Notes: generated by a model from the letters alone, not told the origin. 10,434 nucleotides of DNA from Oscillospiraceae bacterium (GCA_017405545.1 JAFRAF010000329.1:1-10434), one strand, 5' to 3'; shown: positions 1 through 6,063, counted from the stretch's first letter. A program made the numbers and translations.

Positions 1-732
1 CCTCAGATACTCCGAGGGCGCCCCGTCGGTGAAGTTGTCATATGTCCCCACAAGCAGGGCGCCGGTGTGGCATATCCGCTCCAGCTGGGAGTAGTCCCCT
101 CCGTACATCCCGGGGGCGTTGTTCAGCAGGTCGGAAAACTGCCAGTCATAGGCGGTGTTGGCCGTGCACCTGACCCAGCCCATAAAATGGAAGGGTAGCA
201 TGTCCTCCCCCCGGCCCTCCTCCACCTGGCGGAGTATCATGGCCTTCTCCTCCTCGGTGACCCCGGACATCATATAGTCCAGATTTGCCGGCGAGAGCAG
301 GAAAAAGCGCTCGATGGGGCAATCGTTGTGCCGGGAGAGATAGTATATGACCTTGTTGGCCCCCAGGGAGTGGCCGGCCAGTACGATATGCCTATAGCCC
401 TCTTTCAGGGCGAAGTCCAGATAGGCCTCGATGTCCTCGTCCGTATAGACAAAGCGCTCGTTCCACGAGCCAATCAGCTCCTTTTCCCCCGTACGGACAT
501 TGACGGTCTCTATCTCGCCGAAGGCGTCGTTGGTCTGGGCGTAAATGAAGTCGATACCCGCGGCGCTGAGGGTCTCCCCGATGTTGTAGTAGAAGGGGTT
601 GGAGAAAAAGTTGCCGTGAATGCCGGTTATGGCTATCATCACGGTATCCGCCGTTCTCTCCGCCTGAGCGCGGAACAGCGCGCCGTTGAGTACCGTGCCC
701 CGCCTTGTGGGAATGTCGAGCTCCAGCATCAT
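1..732 (-). CDS. Alpha/beta-fold hydrolase, C-terminus cut by window edge
   Basis: The reading frame stays open from the ATG at 732 to the left edge, giving 244 residues without a stop. It has a serine-hydrolase nucleophile elbow, GHSLG at residues 120-124 (Ser122). A beta-strand plus turn (VMIAITGIHGN, residues 31-41) sits where the oxyanion-hole loop is expected. The catalytic Asp may lie near GTYDNFTDG (229-237), and the His would be beyond the edge. Overall it resembles the DUF1749-like hydrolases; its substrate cannot be read from the sequence. No signal peptide is visible, so it is probably cytoplasmic. The ATG overlaps the TGA of the upstream flavin oxidoreductase gene as ATGA, which implies translational coupling and a shared promoter. 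A second ATG follows immediately at 729. The family call is firm, the function is not. Confidence 0.85.
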   Translation of the reverse strand, partial: MMLELDIPTRRGTVLNGALFRAQAERTADTVMIAITGIHGNFFSNPFYYNIGETLSAAGIDFIYAQTNDAFGEIETVNVRTGEKELIGSWNERFVYTDEDIEAYLDFALKEGYRHIVLAGHSLGANKVIYYLSRHNDCPIERFFLLSPANLDYMMSGVTEEEKAMILRQVEEGRGEDMLPFHFMGWVRCTANTAYDWQFSDLLNNAPGMYGGDYSQLERICHTGALLVGTYDNFTDGAPSEYLR

Positions 733-1760
733 CGCTGTTCCCTCCCTCTGAAAACGCATCTGTGGCCGGGGGAGGAATAACATCCGTTGCAGGACACGCA
801 TTTGGACACGGCGTCGGGGTCCTTTTCCAGTATTTTGGGGAAGTCCGGCTCCCTGAGGAGGGGCCGGGAGATGGATATGAGCTCAATGTCAGAGCCGTTC
901 AGGACAGACTCCATCTTCTCGAGACTGCGAAAGCCACCCACCACCATGACGGGGCAGCTCACCCGGTGGGCGACAGCGGCCGCGGCGTCGGCGAAGTAGC
1001 CCTCGTTCACATGGGCTTTGATGCCGCCCACGGAGGTGCCGTTTCCGCTTATCTCAATGGAGTCTATCCCCGCCGCGTCCATGATGCAGCAGGTCTCCAC
1101 GCACTCCGCTTCCTGCAGGCCTCCCTTGACGAAGTCGCTGCAGTTTATCTTGGCCGTTATGTGCAGTGTGGGCGCGGCGGCCCTTATGCCCTCGATTATC
1201 TCCGTGATTATCCGGGCCCGGGCGGCCACGGAGCCGCCGTACTCGTCGCAGCGGTGGTTCAAAGCCGGGGATATGAAGCGGCTTAAGAAGAAATAGTGGG
1301 CTATGTGTATCTGCACCCCGTCAAAGCCGGCCTTCTCCGCCCTGACCGCCGCCTCGATAAACAGGCGCACGACATGGCCTATCTCCTCGGCTGTCATCCG
1401 GTCGGGCTCTGTCAGGCGGTATTCGCCGCCCGCTTCCCGGTAATATCCCCCCAGGGCCAGCTGGGTGATGACGGGGCAGTTCTCCTCGTGTATTATATCT
1501 GTAAGCCTTTTATACTGAGGGATGAGCGCGTCGTCACAGAGTCGCATCATGCCGTCAAAATTGTAGTCGTGCAACGCTACGCTGGTGAAGCCCGTGATAA
1601 TGGCCCCGACGCCCCCTTTGGCGAGCTCCTCATATATCCCGAGGGCCTCCTCCGTTATGCTTCCGTCGGGATCGGCTATGCCCTCCCAGGTGGCGGAACG
1701 CACGAGTCGGTTCTTCAGCTCCATCCCGCCTATGGACACGGGCTCAAATACCTTTTTCAT
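729..1760 (-). CDS. Old Yellow Enzyme-family NADH:flavin oxidoreductase, single-domain with C-terminal Cys cluster
   Basis: The 343-residue protein is an FMN-binding TIM barrel of the OYE family. Such enzymes use NAD(P)H to reduce activated C=C bonds such as enones and enals. Visible landmarks are the N-terminal KNRLVRSAT block (residues 16-24) and Gln100. IHIAH (151-155) supplies the His152/His155 substrate-binding pair, equivalent to His164/His167 of YqjM, and is followed by LSRFISPALNHR. DEYGGS lies at 172-177 and the FMN-phosphate loop VGGF at 274-277. The C-terminus has Cys321, Cys324, Cys327 and Cys335, recalling the 4Fe-4S site of 2-enoate/2,4-dienoyl-CoA reductases, but the FAD/NAD domain of those enzymes is absent. 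I chose the ATG at 1760 because AAAGGAG (1769-1775) lies 8 nt upstream. The longer in-frame ATG at 1790 would sit at or before the predicted transcription start. It is divergent from an HxlR regulator and coupled to the downstream hydrolase. Confidence 0.92.
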   Translation of the reverse strand: MKKVFEPVSIGGMELKNRLVRSATWEGIADPDGSITEEALGIYEELAKGGVGAIITGFTSVALHDYNFDGMMRLCDDALIPQYKRLTDIIHEENCPVITQLALGGYYREAGGEYRLTEPDRMTAEEIGHVVRLFIEAAVRAEKAGFDGVQIHIAHYFFLSRFISPALNHRCDEYGGSVAARARIITEIIEGIRAAAPTLHITAKINCSDFVKGGLQEAECVETCCIMDAAGIDSIEISGNGTSVGGIKAHVNEGYFADAAAAVAHRVSCPVMVVGGFRSLEKMESVLNGSDIELISISRPLLREPDFPKILEKDPDAVSKCVSCNGCYSSPGHRCVFRGREQR

Positions 1761-1793
1761 GGCGCATACTCCTTTACAATGCTCTCTCATTCC

Positions 1794-1821
1794 ATTATAA
1801 TGAAACGCAAGGAATTAACAA
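1794..1821 (-). promoter_or_regulatory. Sigma-A-type promoter of the OYE-hydrolase operon with overlapping palindrome
   Basis: On the minus strand a perfect -10 TATAAT (1794-1799) is preceded by TTGTTA (1816-1821, 4/6 match to consensus) with a 16-nt spacer. The -10 lies inside the perfect palindrome CATTATAATG (1793-1802). This extends to a 16-bp dyad (TTTCATTATAATGGAA) with a single mismatched pair. A repressor bound here would block the promoter, and the divergent HxlR gene is the obvious candidate. The promoter is seen directly; the operator role is inferred. Confidence 0.6.
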
Positions 1822-1872
1822 GAAGGCAGTTTTTTCTTTGCTGCTATATTTTTTATAGTAAAGGAGCTCGCA

Positions 1873-2226
1873 ATGAACGTAAAGCCACTTCCGAAAGGTG
1901 AAAACATATATGAGACCCAGTGCCCCATACTCTACGCCATGACCCTCATAGGGCAGAAATGGAAGCTGCCCATACTCTGGTACATCGCCGACGCGGAAAA
2001 TCAGACGCTTCGATATAGGGAGCTGGAGCGGAAGGTGGTAGGCATCACCGCAACTATGCTGACAAAATGCCTGCGGGAACTGGAGGCCGACAAGCTGATA
2101 AGCCGTACACAGCACAACACCATCCCACCGACCGTGGAATACTCCCTCACGGAAAGGGGCCGGACGCTCATACCCGCCCTTGAGTCCGTGTACAAATGGG
2201 CTGAGGACCAGATGGCCGTGGAATAG
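1873..2226 (+). CDS. HxlR-family winged-helix transcriptional regulator
   Basis: This 117-residue protein has the normal length and layout of HxlR-family (MarR-like, DUF24) regulators. It carries the conserved Cys-Pro at 17-18 followed by the LIGQKWKLPILWYI helix (25-38). The recognition region ITATMLTKCLRELEADKLI lies at 58-76, and the wing with the VEYSLTERGRTL block at 88-99. Family members such as YodB and HypR of Bacillus subtilis sense quinones, aldehydes or disulfide stress through an N-terminal Cys; Cys17 occupies that place, and a second Cys is at 66. AAAGGAG (1860-1866) lies 6 nt before the ATG. The gene is transcribed away from the OYE-hydrolase operon across a 112-bp intergenic region, the usual arrangement for a regulator and its target. 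Target and inducer are inferred, not shown. Confidence 0.93.
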   Translation: MNVKPLPKGENIYETQCPILYAMTLIGQKWKLPILWYIADAENQTLRYRELERKVVGITATMLTKCLRELEADKLISRTQHNTIPPTVEYSLTERGRTLIPALESVYKWAEDQMAVE

Positions 2227-2325
2227 TTGCGCTGCAATATATGACACTGATAGACGAATAACGAGTAAAAAAGGCCCGCTGCAACAGTGAACAGAACCAG
2301 TAAAAACGGACAATAGACAAAACGC

Positions 2326-2364
2326 CCCCCTGATGTAATAAAATAGAAGGGCTGCATCAGGGGG
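2326..2364 (+). repeat. 10-bp inverted repeat (hairpin) just upstream of IS OrfA
   Basis: CCCCCTGATG (2326-2335) and CATCAGGGGG (2355-2364) are perfect inverted repeats with a 19-nt loop, ending 7 nt before the OrfA ATG at 2372. The G-run in the right arm is the only purine-rich stretch near the start. Folding of read-through mRNA could therefore hide the initiation region, as is known for some insertion sequences that limit expression from outside promoters. The hairpin is seen directly; the role is inferred. Confidence 0.6.
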
Positions 2365-2371
2365 TAATATT

Positions 2372-2683
2372 ATGCCAAGAAAGTATCAAAAAGCACAAGA
2401 ACTATTGACCGTCATAAATGCGCGGCTGGCAGAAGGAAAGACGCAGAGAGAAATAGCAGAAAAATCTGGTCTGAAAGATAAATATGTTGTGAAACGGTTG
2501 TTGAGCCGAGAGCGCCGAAAGGAAGAAAAGAGGGCAGCCTGGATCGTACTTCGACCAAAAGGCCGAACAAGGAAGGATGCTGAACCGAGAGACATTGTAA
2601 AAGAACACGCATACGAGATAAGACGGTTAAAGATGGAAAATGATCTATCGCGGGATTTTCTCTCGCTCACCGGAAAGGAGTGA
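2372..2683 (+). CDS. IS3-family transposase OrfA (helix-turn-helix protein)
   Basis: The 103-residue product matches the OrfA of IS3/IS150-type elements. It has an N-terminal helix-turn-helix (about residues 20-46, including GKTQREIAEKSGL), a basic linker (KRAAWIVLRPKGRTRKDAEP) and a C-terminal leucine-zipper-like helix (EIRRLKMENDLSRDFLSLTG). In related elements the last helix usually reads NDLLRDFL; the Ser here may be a decay mutation. Its stop overlaps the GTG start of OrfB (GTGA at 2680-2683). In intact elements the product acts with, or is fused by frameshift to, the DDE integrase OrfB to bind the element's ends. With OrfB destroyed this copy cannot transpose by itself. The composition is clearly more AT-rich than the neighbouring chromosomal genes. 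Confidence 0.85.
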   Translation: MPRKYQKAQELLTVINARLAEGKTQREIAEKSGLKDKYVVKRLLSRERRKEEKRAAWIVLRPKGRTRKDAEPRDIVKEHAYEIRRLKMENDLSRDFLSLTGKE

Positions 2684-2897
2684 AGACCAGCGTCAAATAC
2701 AAGTAATCTATGACAACGCTTTGGCTGAAAACATTTTCTCAATCCTTAAAACAGAATGTATCCATCGATCAAAGATTGCTGCCCTTGAAGAAGCAAGGCA
2801 ACTCATTGAAGATTATATCTATTTCTGCAACCATCAACGAATCCAGTTCAAAACAAAACTGACGCCTCTTGAAAAGCGACGTCAGTCTGCTGCTTAA
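2680..2897 (+). pseudogene. IS3-family transposase OrfB, internally deleted
   Basis: The OrfB start survives as GTG at 2680 followed by eight sense codons (VKTSVKYK) and then TAA at 2704-2706. From 2709 the sequence continues in another frame with the typical C-terminal part of the IS3 integrase. This begins YDNALAENIFSILKTE, which carries the final catalytic Glu region, followed by DYIYFCNHQRIQ and TPLEKR, and ends at TAA 2895-2897. Typical OrfB proteins have about 280-290 residues. Roughly 220 residues, including the two catalytic Asp positions, are therefore missing, and the junction lies near 2700-2710. The product cannot be an active transposase. The deletion is inferred from comparison with the family; its exact breakpoint needs alignment to an intact copy. 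Confidence 0.85.
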
Positions 2898-2993
2898 ATA
2901 TCATATTTCCCGCATCGGAGGTCCTTTTTGTGCTGTCCACACAATCTGGGGCGGTTCAAGGACTGCCCGTCCCGGCTCCGTTTTATTTGATAT

Positions 2994-3027
2994 GAAAAGG
3001 CGCAACCATTTCGGTCACGCCCTTTTC
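2994..3027 (-). terminator. Terminator hairpin of the meta-cleavage operon, probably bidirectional
   Basis: GAAAAGGCG (2994-3002) and CGCCCTTTTC (3018-3027) pair with one bulged base. Inner pairs (ACC with GGT and wobble) reduce the loop to about five bases. A-rich and T-rich flanks on both sides give the shape of a two-way intrinsic terminator. It lies 60 nt past the dioxygenase stop. A further dyad, ATACGGC (3057-3063) with GCCGTAT (3082-3088), sits between them but has no T-tract on the minus strand. Confidence 0.6.
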
Positions 3028-3087
3028 TGTAATATGGTTTTTCGGTCATCCATTTTATACGGCAAGCCTGCGGCCGCATCGGCCGTA

Positions 3088-4008
3088 TCAGGTCACCACG
3101 TTCATAAAGCTGTCGACGAGATAGCGCTCATAATAGAATATGCCGCGTGGGACGTGGTCCATATCCCAGTAGCGCTGGGGGTGGTCGGGATATGCCTCAT
3201 AGCCGCCGGCAAAGGTCTCGATGCGGTTGCCGGAGGGCTCCCAGAAGTAGATGGTCTTGCCCCTTGTGATGCTGTGACGGGTGGGGCCCACGTCCAGCCT
3301 CAGGTCGTGGAAGGCCAGCAGGTCAGCCGCGTGGCCGATGTCACCCCAGTCCTCCAGACGGAAGGCCACATGGTGGAGCGAATTGGGCCTGTCGTACTCA
3401 ATAATGGCCAGGTCATGGGCCTTCATACCGCAGCTGAGCCACGCGCCGAAGTGTTTGCCGTCGGAGAGCTTGACGACCTCAGGGGCGTACATCTTCCAGA
3501 CCTCGCAGAAATACCGCTCCGTCTCATGGACATTGGGGCCGTATAGCAGCAGATGGTCGAAAAGCTGGGCCCGCATGCCCTTCGGGGCCTCCTCCCAGGG
3601 GTATGGATTCTCGATCTGCGGGTGACGCTCCGCCATCTCCACCTCCGCGAACATCTGGATGGTGTGTCCCGTGGGGATCACGAAGGAATAGCGCTTGCCG
3701 TAGCCGGGATTGTCCGAGTTTGCGGGGATCTCGGTGCAGGGAAATCCCCACTTCTCCGTCTCGTCCTTAAGTCTCTCAAGGGTCTCCGGACTGTCCACCT
3801 TATATGCCACGTAGTCGAGTCCCGGGGATTCCGCCTTTCTGAGCACCACGGAGTGATGGTGGAACTCGTCATAGCCCTTGAACATTATGCGCCCGTCCTC
3901 AGTCTCGCCTACCCGCTGCAGGCCGAGAATGTTATCGTAAAAATCAACGGTCCTGTAATCCAGAACTCTCAGCTGAATGAGACCTGCTCTCAATACGCCG
4001 GATAACAT
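3088..4008 (-). CDS. xylE: Catechol 2,3-dioxygenase (XylE/DmpB-type extradiol dioxygenase)
   Basis: This 306-residue protein is nearly the length of Pseudomonas XylE (307) and aligns with it from end to end. It is a two-domain vicinal oxygen chelate enzyme. Iron ligands fall at His152 (FDHLLLYG), His213 (LHHVAF) and Glu264 (NRIETF), matching XylE His153, His214 and Glu265. The second-sphere residues His198, His245 and Tyr254 are also present, in KAHD, GPTRH and KTIYF. The family inserts O2 into catechols next to the two hydroxyls, giving 2-hydroxymuconate semialdehydes (EC 1.13.11.2). The C-terminus SFMNVVT matches the XylE tail. AAAGGAGG lies 7 nt before the ATG at 4008. The gene follows a ring-cleavage-product hydrolase with a 92-nt gap, so the two probably form one operon. 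All metal and active-site residues are kept, so it looks functional; the natural substrate may be a substituted catechol. Confidence 0.93.
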   Translation of the reverse strand: MLSGVLRAGLIQLRVLDYRTVDFYDNILGLQRVGETEDGRIMFKGYDEFHHHSVVLRKAESPGLDYVAYKVDSPETLERLKDETEKWGFPCTEIPANSDNPGYGKRYSFVIPTGHTIQMFAEVEMAERHPQIENPYPWEEAPKGMRAQLFDHLLLYGPNVHETERYFCEVWKMYAPEVVKLSDGKHFGAWLSCGMKAHDLAIIEYDRPNSLHHVAFRLEDWGDIGHAADLLAFHDLRLDVGPTRHSITRGKTIYFWEPSGNRIETFAGGYEAYPDHPQRYWDMDHVPRGIFYYERYLVDSFMNVVT

Positions 4009-4100
4009 ATAGTTGCCTCCTTTTCATTATTTATATGGCAACGCCGTATATAGCACGCAAATAGCTGATAGGTTATTAAACTATGTCGCCCGGACGGCGC

Positions 4101-4928
4101 TTATTTTCTGGCGAAGAAGTTCATAAGCAGCTCGGCGAACTCCTCGGTGTGCTCGATCTGTGTCCAGTGTCCGCACTTGCCGAAGACATGCAGCGGAGAG
4201 TTCGGTATCAGCGCCAGAAGCATGTAGGTGTTGGACAGCGGTATAACCCGGTCCTCACGTCCGTGGATGATAAGCGTTTCGTGCCGGATGTTTCGGATGT
4301 ATACCTCGTTTCCGGCCATGTCCTCCACGCCCTTCTGACGGGGCTCAGGGAACATGGATGAGAAGCTCTCCTGGAAGCCCGGCTGTATGCTGCCCTCATA
4401 GCGGGACTGCGCCAACTCGGGCGTGGCGAACTTGCGGTTGTAGCAGAACAGCTTGAGCAGCTTAGCCATGTTCTCTGTGGACGGGGTATAGCCCCATACA
4501 GAATCAAGGCCGTAGGTGATGGGGAAGGATACTCCCATTGCGCCCATGCATACCAGCTTGTCCACCCGTTCGGGGTGTTCGATTGCCATGGACAGCGCCA
4601 AAGCGCCGCCGAAAGAGTTGCCCACCAAGTGCGCCTTTTCGATGCCCAAGGCGTCAAACAGGTCCAGTGTCTGCTGTACCCATACGTCCATGCTGTAGGT
4701 CTGGCCCTCAACACGCTCTGTGTAGCCGAAGCCCACCAGGTCGGGCGCGACGATACGGTACGAATCCTTCATCAGAGGGAAAACCTTGCCCCAGTTGGCC
4801 CACGCAGTCACGCCCGGGCCGGAGCCATGTAGAAAGACGACGGTTTCGCCCTGACCTATATCGTGATAGTTCGTCGCAAATCTGCCGGTCTGAATGCTGT
4901 TGGCAATCTCAGGTTTTTTCTGTTCCAT
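4101..4928 (-). CDS. xylF: 2-hydroxymuconate-semialdehyde hydrolase (DmpD/XylF-type, alpha/beta hydrolase)
   Basis: The 275-residue protein strongly resembles DmpD/XylF, the C-C bond hydrolase that splits meta-ring-fission products into 2-hydroxypenta-2,4-dienoate and an acid (EC 3.7.1.9). The catalytic triad is Ser105 (GNSFGG, 103-108), Asp226 (IHGRED, 221-226) and His254 (CGHW, 252-255). The oxyanion loop HGSGPGVTAWANW (34-46) and the blocks GVSFPITYGLDSVWGY (132-147) and HVFGKCGHWTQIEH (247-260) are close to DmpD word for word. No signal peptide is visible, so it should be cytoplasmic. TCCTCC on the plus strand (4936-4941) is a GGAGGA ribosome binding site 7 nt before the ATG. It is the first gene of the operon and precedes the dioxygenase that makes its substrate. 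Downstream pathway genes (hydratase, aldolase, dehydrogenase) are not in this window. Confidence 0.93.
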   Translation of the reverse strand: MEQKKPEIANSIQTGRFATNYHDIGQGETVVFLHGSGPGVTAWANWGKVFPLMKDSYRIVAPDLVGFGYTERVEGQTYSMDVWVQQTLDLFDALGIEKAHLVGNSFGGALALSMAIEHPERVDKLVCMGAMGVSFPITYGLDSVWGYTPSTENMAKLLKLFCYNRKFATPELAQSRYEGSIQPGFQESFSSMFPEPRQKGVEDMAGNEVYIRNIRHETLIIHGREDRVIPLSNTYMLLALIPNSPLHVFGKCGHWTQIEHTEEFAELLMNFFARK

Positions 4929-5114
4929 GTTTCATTCCTCCAAAATCAGTGTCAGGGAGATTTACGCACTCCCTGCGGGTGCTTCACGCAATTCGTTCTC
5001 CTCTAAGCGTGCATCCGCATCTGACCGCAAGCTTCCGGCTCTTCAGCAGCTGTGTACAGCTGCCGTCGGCGGAAAACAGCGCCGGGCAGTCTGACAGAAA
5101 CACAGAAACCCCTT
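4929..5114 (-). promoter_or_regulatory. Long structured 5' leader of the meta-cleavage operon
   Basis: About 185 nt lie between the predicted transcription start and the hydrolase ATG, with no convincing gene. Three structures are visible. (a) A dyad with 8-bp arms, GCAGCTGT (5046-5053) and ACAGCTGC (5056-5063), has a 2-nt centre. (b) A GC-rich hairpin at about 5061-5095 pairs CTGCC and CGGCG with their complements. (c) A 7-bp hairpin, CAGGGAG (4953-4959) with CTCCCTG (4969-4975), lies 11 nt upstream of the ribosome binding site. Hairpin (c) overlaps an alternative stem, GCAC (4966-4969) with GTGC (4979-4982), so the two are mutually exclusive. This suggests RNA-level control. I do not recognise a known riboswitch class. 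Confidence 0.4.
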
Positions 5115-5120
5115 AATACC

Positions 5121-5149
5121 ATAATAAAGCATACTTGTCCTTTTGACAA
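5121..5149 (-). promoter_or_regulatory. Sigma-A-type promoter of the meta-cleavage operon
   Basis: On the minus strand TTGTCA (5144-5149, 5/6 to consensus) and TATTAT (5121-5126, 5/6) are separated by exactly 17 nt. It lies between the terminator of the SPFH/DUF4428 operon and the hydrolase gene, so the meta-cleavage genes form an independent transcription unit. The predicted start is near 5114. Confidence 0.7.
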
Positions 5150-5150
5150 G
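5134..5150. promoter_or_regulatory. Inverted repeat over the -35 box, candidate operator
   Basis: CTTGTC (5134-5139) and GACAAG (5145-5150) form a perfect 6-bp inverted repeat with a 5-nt centre (CTTTT). It covers the whole -35 hexamer of the promoter for the hydrolase and dioxygenase genes. A dimeric repressor bound here would block RNA polymerase. No regulator gene lies directly beside it; the HxlR gene at 1873 is the only regulator in the window. Seen as sequence, inferred as function. Confidence 0.5.
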
Positions 5151-5176
5151 CTTATGTTTTCGACATGAAAGCATAA

Positions 5177-5217
5177 ACCCACCGTGGGTCTCTCACAGTG
5201 AAAGCCCCATGGTGGGT
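5177..5217 (-). terminator. Long terminator hairpin of the SPFH-DUF4428 operon
   Basis: ACCCACCGTGGGT (5177-5189) pairs with CCCCATGGTGGGT (5205-5217) at 11 of 13 positions plus a G-T wobble. Most of the 15-nt loop can also pair (CTCTCAC with GTGAAAG), giving an almost continuous 41-nt hairpin. It begins 59 nt past the DUF4428 stop and is followed on the minus strand by TTTATGCTTT. The T-tract is imperfect, but position and stem strength support termination. Confidence 0.7.
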
Positions 5218-5275
5218 CTCATTTATTATACACGGTTTTACCGGCGCTTGAGAGGGCCGGTGTGGGCCTTATCCC

Positions 5276-6034
5276 CTATTTCAACGCGCTGCCGCAGTAT
5301 TCGCAGCAGTTGTTGGCGTCGGGCACGGTGCTGGCGCCGCAGTGGGGGCAGGTCACGGCGGCCTTGGGCTGCGCCGCGGCTTTTGCCTCGTCCCTGACCT
5401 GCTGGCGTGCGTTTGTGAGCAGCTCCTTTATCTCCTTGCCCATGAGCTCATACTCCCTGAACTCCTTGTTCATCCCGGGGTTGGGGGCCCGATTGGCCGG
5501 CACGGGGGTGGGGGTCACATCCACGCTTGAGGGGTTGAGCTTGAAGTCGATGGTGTCGAAATAGGGGTGGTTGACGTTGATGACGATTTTGAAATCGTAG
5601 CTGAAGTTGTAGCGGGGTGGGTTGTAGCTGACGGATTTGCCGTCCTTGTCCTCGGTCTTTACCTCGTCCCGGTCCTCCTCTATCTCCAGCTGGCAGCCGG
5701 TGACCTGGGAGAAGTCCAGCACGTCCGGGTTCGCCTCCGCCAGATTGCGGGCGCGGGTGACTACGAATTTACCGGCGTCCTCGTCCAGCAGGAGCTTCAT
5801 GTCGTTACCTATGGAGCGGGTGACGTTGAATTTGGCGGCCTCGGCCCTGTTGGCCTCTCGGTACTCGAGCTGCGCCTTTATCTCCTCCACGGTGCTGCTG
5901 CGCCGCTCGCTGAACCAGGGGGAGAGCTTGGAGGCGCATTCCTTGCAAAGATTGCCGTTCTCCAGCTTCCTGTTTCCTAAAAGCTTTATCTGCCTGCCGC
6001 ATACGGAGCAGACCTTTTTATCGAAAATACCCAT
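5276..6034 (-). CDS. DUF4428-type zinc-finger protein with C-terminal zinc ribbon
   Basis: This 252-residue protein has metal-binding ends and a non-metal centre. The N-terminus carries a treble-clef-like Cys4 finger: Cys9, Cys12, Cys30 and Cys33 (CSVCGRQI ... LCKECASKLSPWFS), typical of the DUF4428 family. The C-terminus carries a second Cys4 ribbon, Cys229, Cys232, Cys244 (or Cys243) and Cys247 (CPHCG ... CEYCGSALK). The middle (about 70-175) is predicted mostly beta-strand and holds the segment NFSYDFKIVINVNHPYFDTIDF (143-164). A short helical stretch at 187-220 links to the ribbon. No signal peptide or membrane segment is visible. The AAGGAGG site lies just before the ATG at 6034. It is 29 nt downstream of the SPFH gene, so the two are co-transcribed and may form one zinc-ribbon complex. 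The biochemical function is unknown. Confidence 0.85.
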   Translation of the reverse strand: MGIFDKKVCSVCGRQIKLLGNRKLENGNLCKECASKLSPWFSERRSSTVEEIKAQLEYREANRAEAAKFNVTRSIGNDMKLLLDEDAGKFVVTRARNLAEANPDVLDFSQVTGCQLEIEEDRDEVKTEDKDGKSVSYNPPRYNFSYDFKIVINVNHPYFDTIDFKLNPSSVDVTPTPVPANRAPNPGMNKEFREYELMGKEIKELLTNARQQVRDEAKAAAQPKAAVTCPHCGASTVPDANNCCEYCGSALK

Positions 6035-6063
6035 TGGGATTCCTCCTTTTCGGCTTGTACAGG

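Larger units (their letters stand above)
2288..2958 (+). mobile_element. IS3-family insertion sequence remnant with internal deletion
   Basis: A 671-bp element is bounded by imperfect terminal inverted repeats that begin TGAAC. The left end (from 2288) and the complement of the right end (ending 2958) agree at 20 of 35 positions, sharing TGAAC, CCAG and GGACA blocks. Inside are an OrfA gene and the two ends of OrfB, in the order of IS3/IS150-type elements. A complete element would be roughly 1.3-1.4 kb, so about half is missing. The flanking triplets (CAG left, AGG right) do not form a target duplication. The exact ends are therefore tentative, although the IS3 assignment from the proteins is solid. 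The element sits between the HxlR gene and the meta-cleavage operon. Confidence 0.75.

Noticed and set aside
392..886. A 164-codon minus-strand frame rich in Arg, Pro and Gly.
   Set aside because: It overlaps the alpha/beta hydrolase and OYE genes in another frame and shows no family features.
1860..1872. TATAGT just before the HxlR ribosome binding site as a -10 box.
   Set aside because: Transcription from it would start at or past the ribosome binding site, and no -35 box is correctly spaced. The HxlR promoter remains unassigned.
2640..2897. An 85-residue protein starting at the ATG at 2640.
   Set aside because: The first ~23 codons are the OrfA gene read out of frame. Only the part from about 2709 is OrfB sequence, so it is treated as part of a pseudogene rather than a separate gene.
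3007..3050. Short direct repeat TTTCGGTCA occurring twice about 30 nt apart.
   Set aside because: Too short, and it lies next to the terminator hairpin; chance similarity is enough to explain it.
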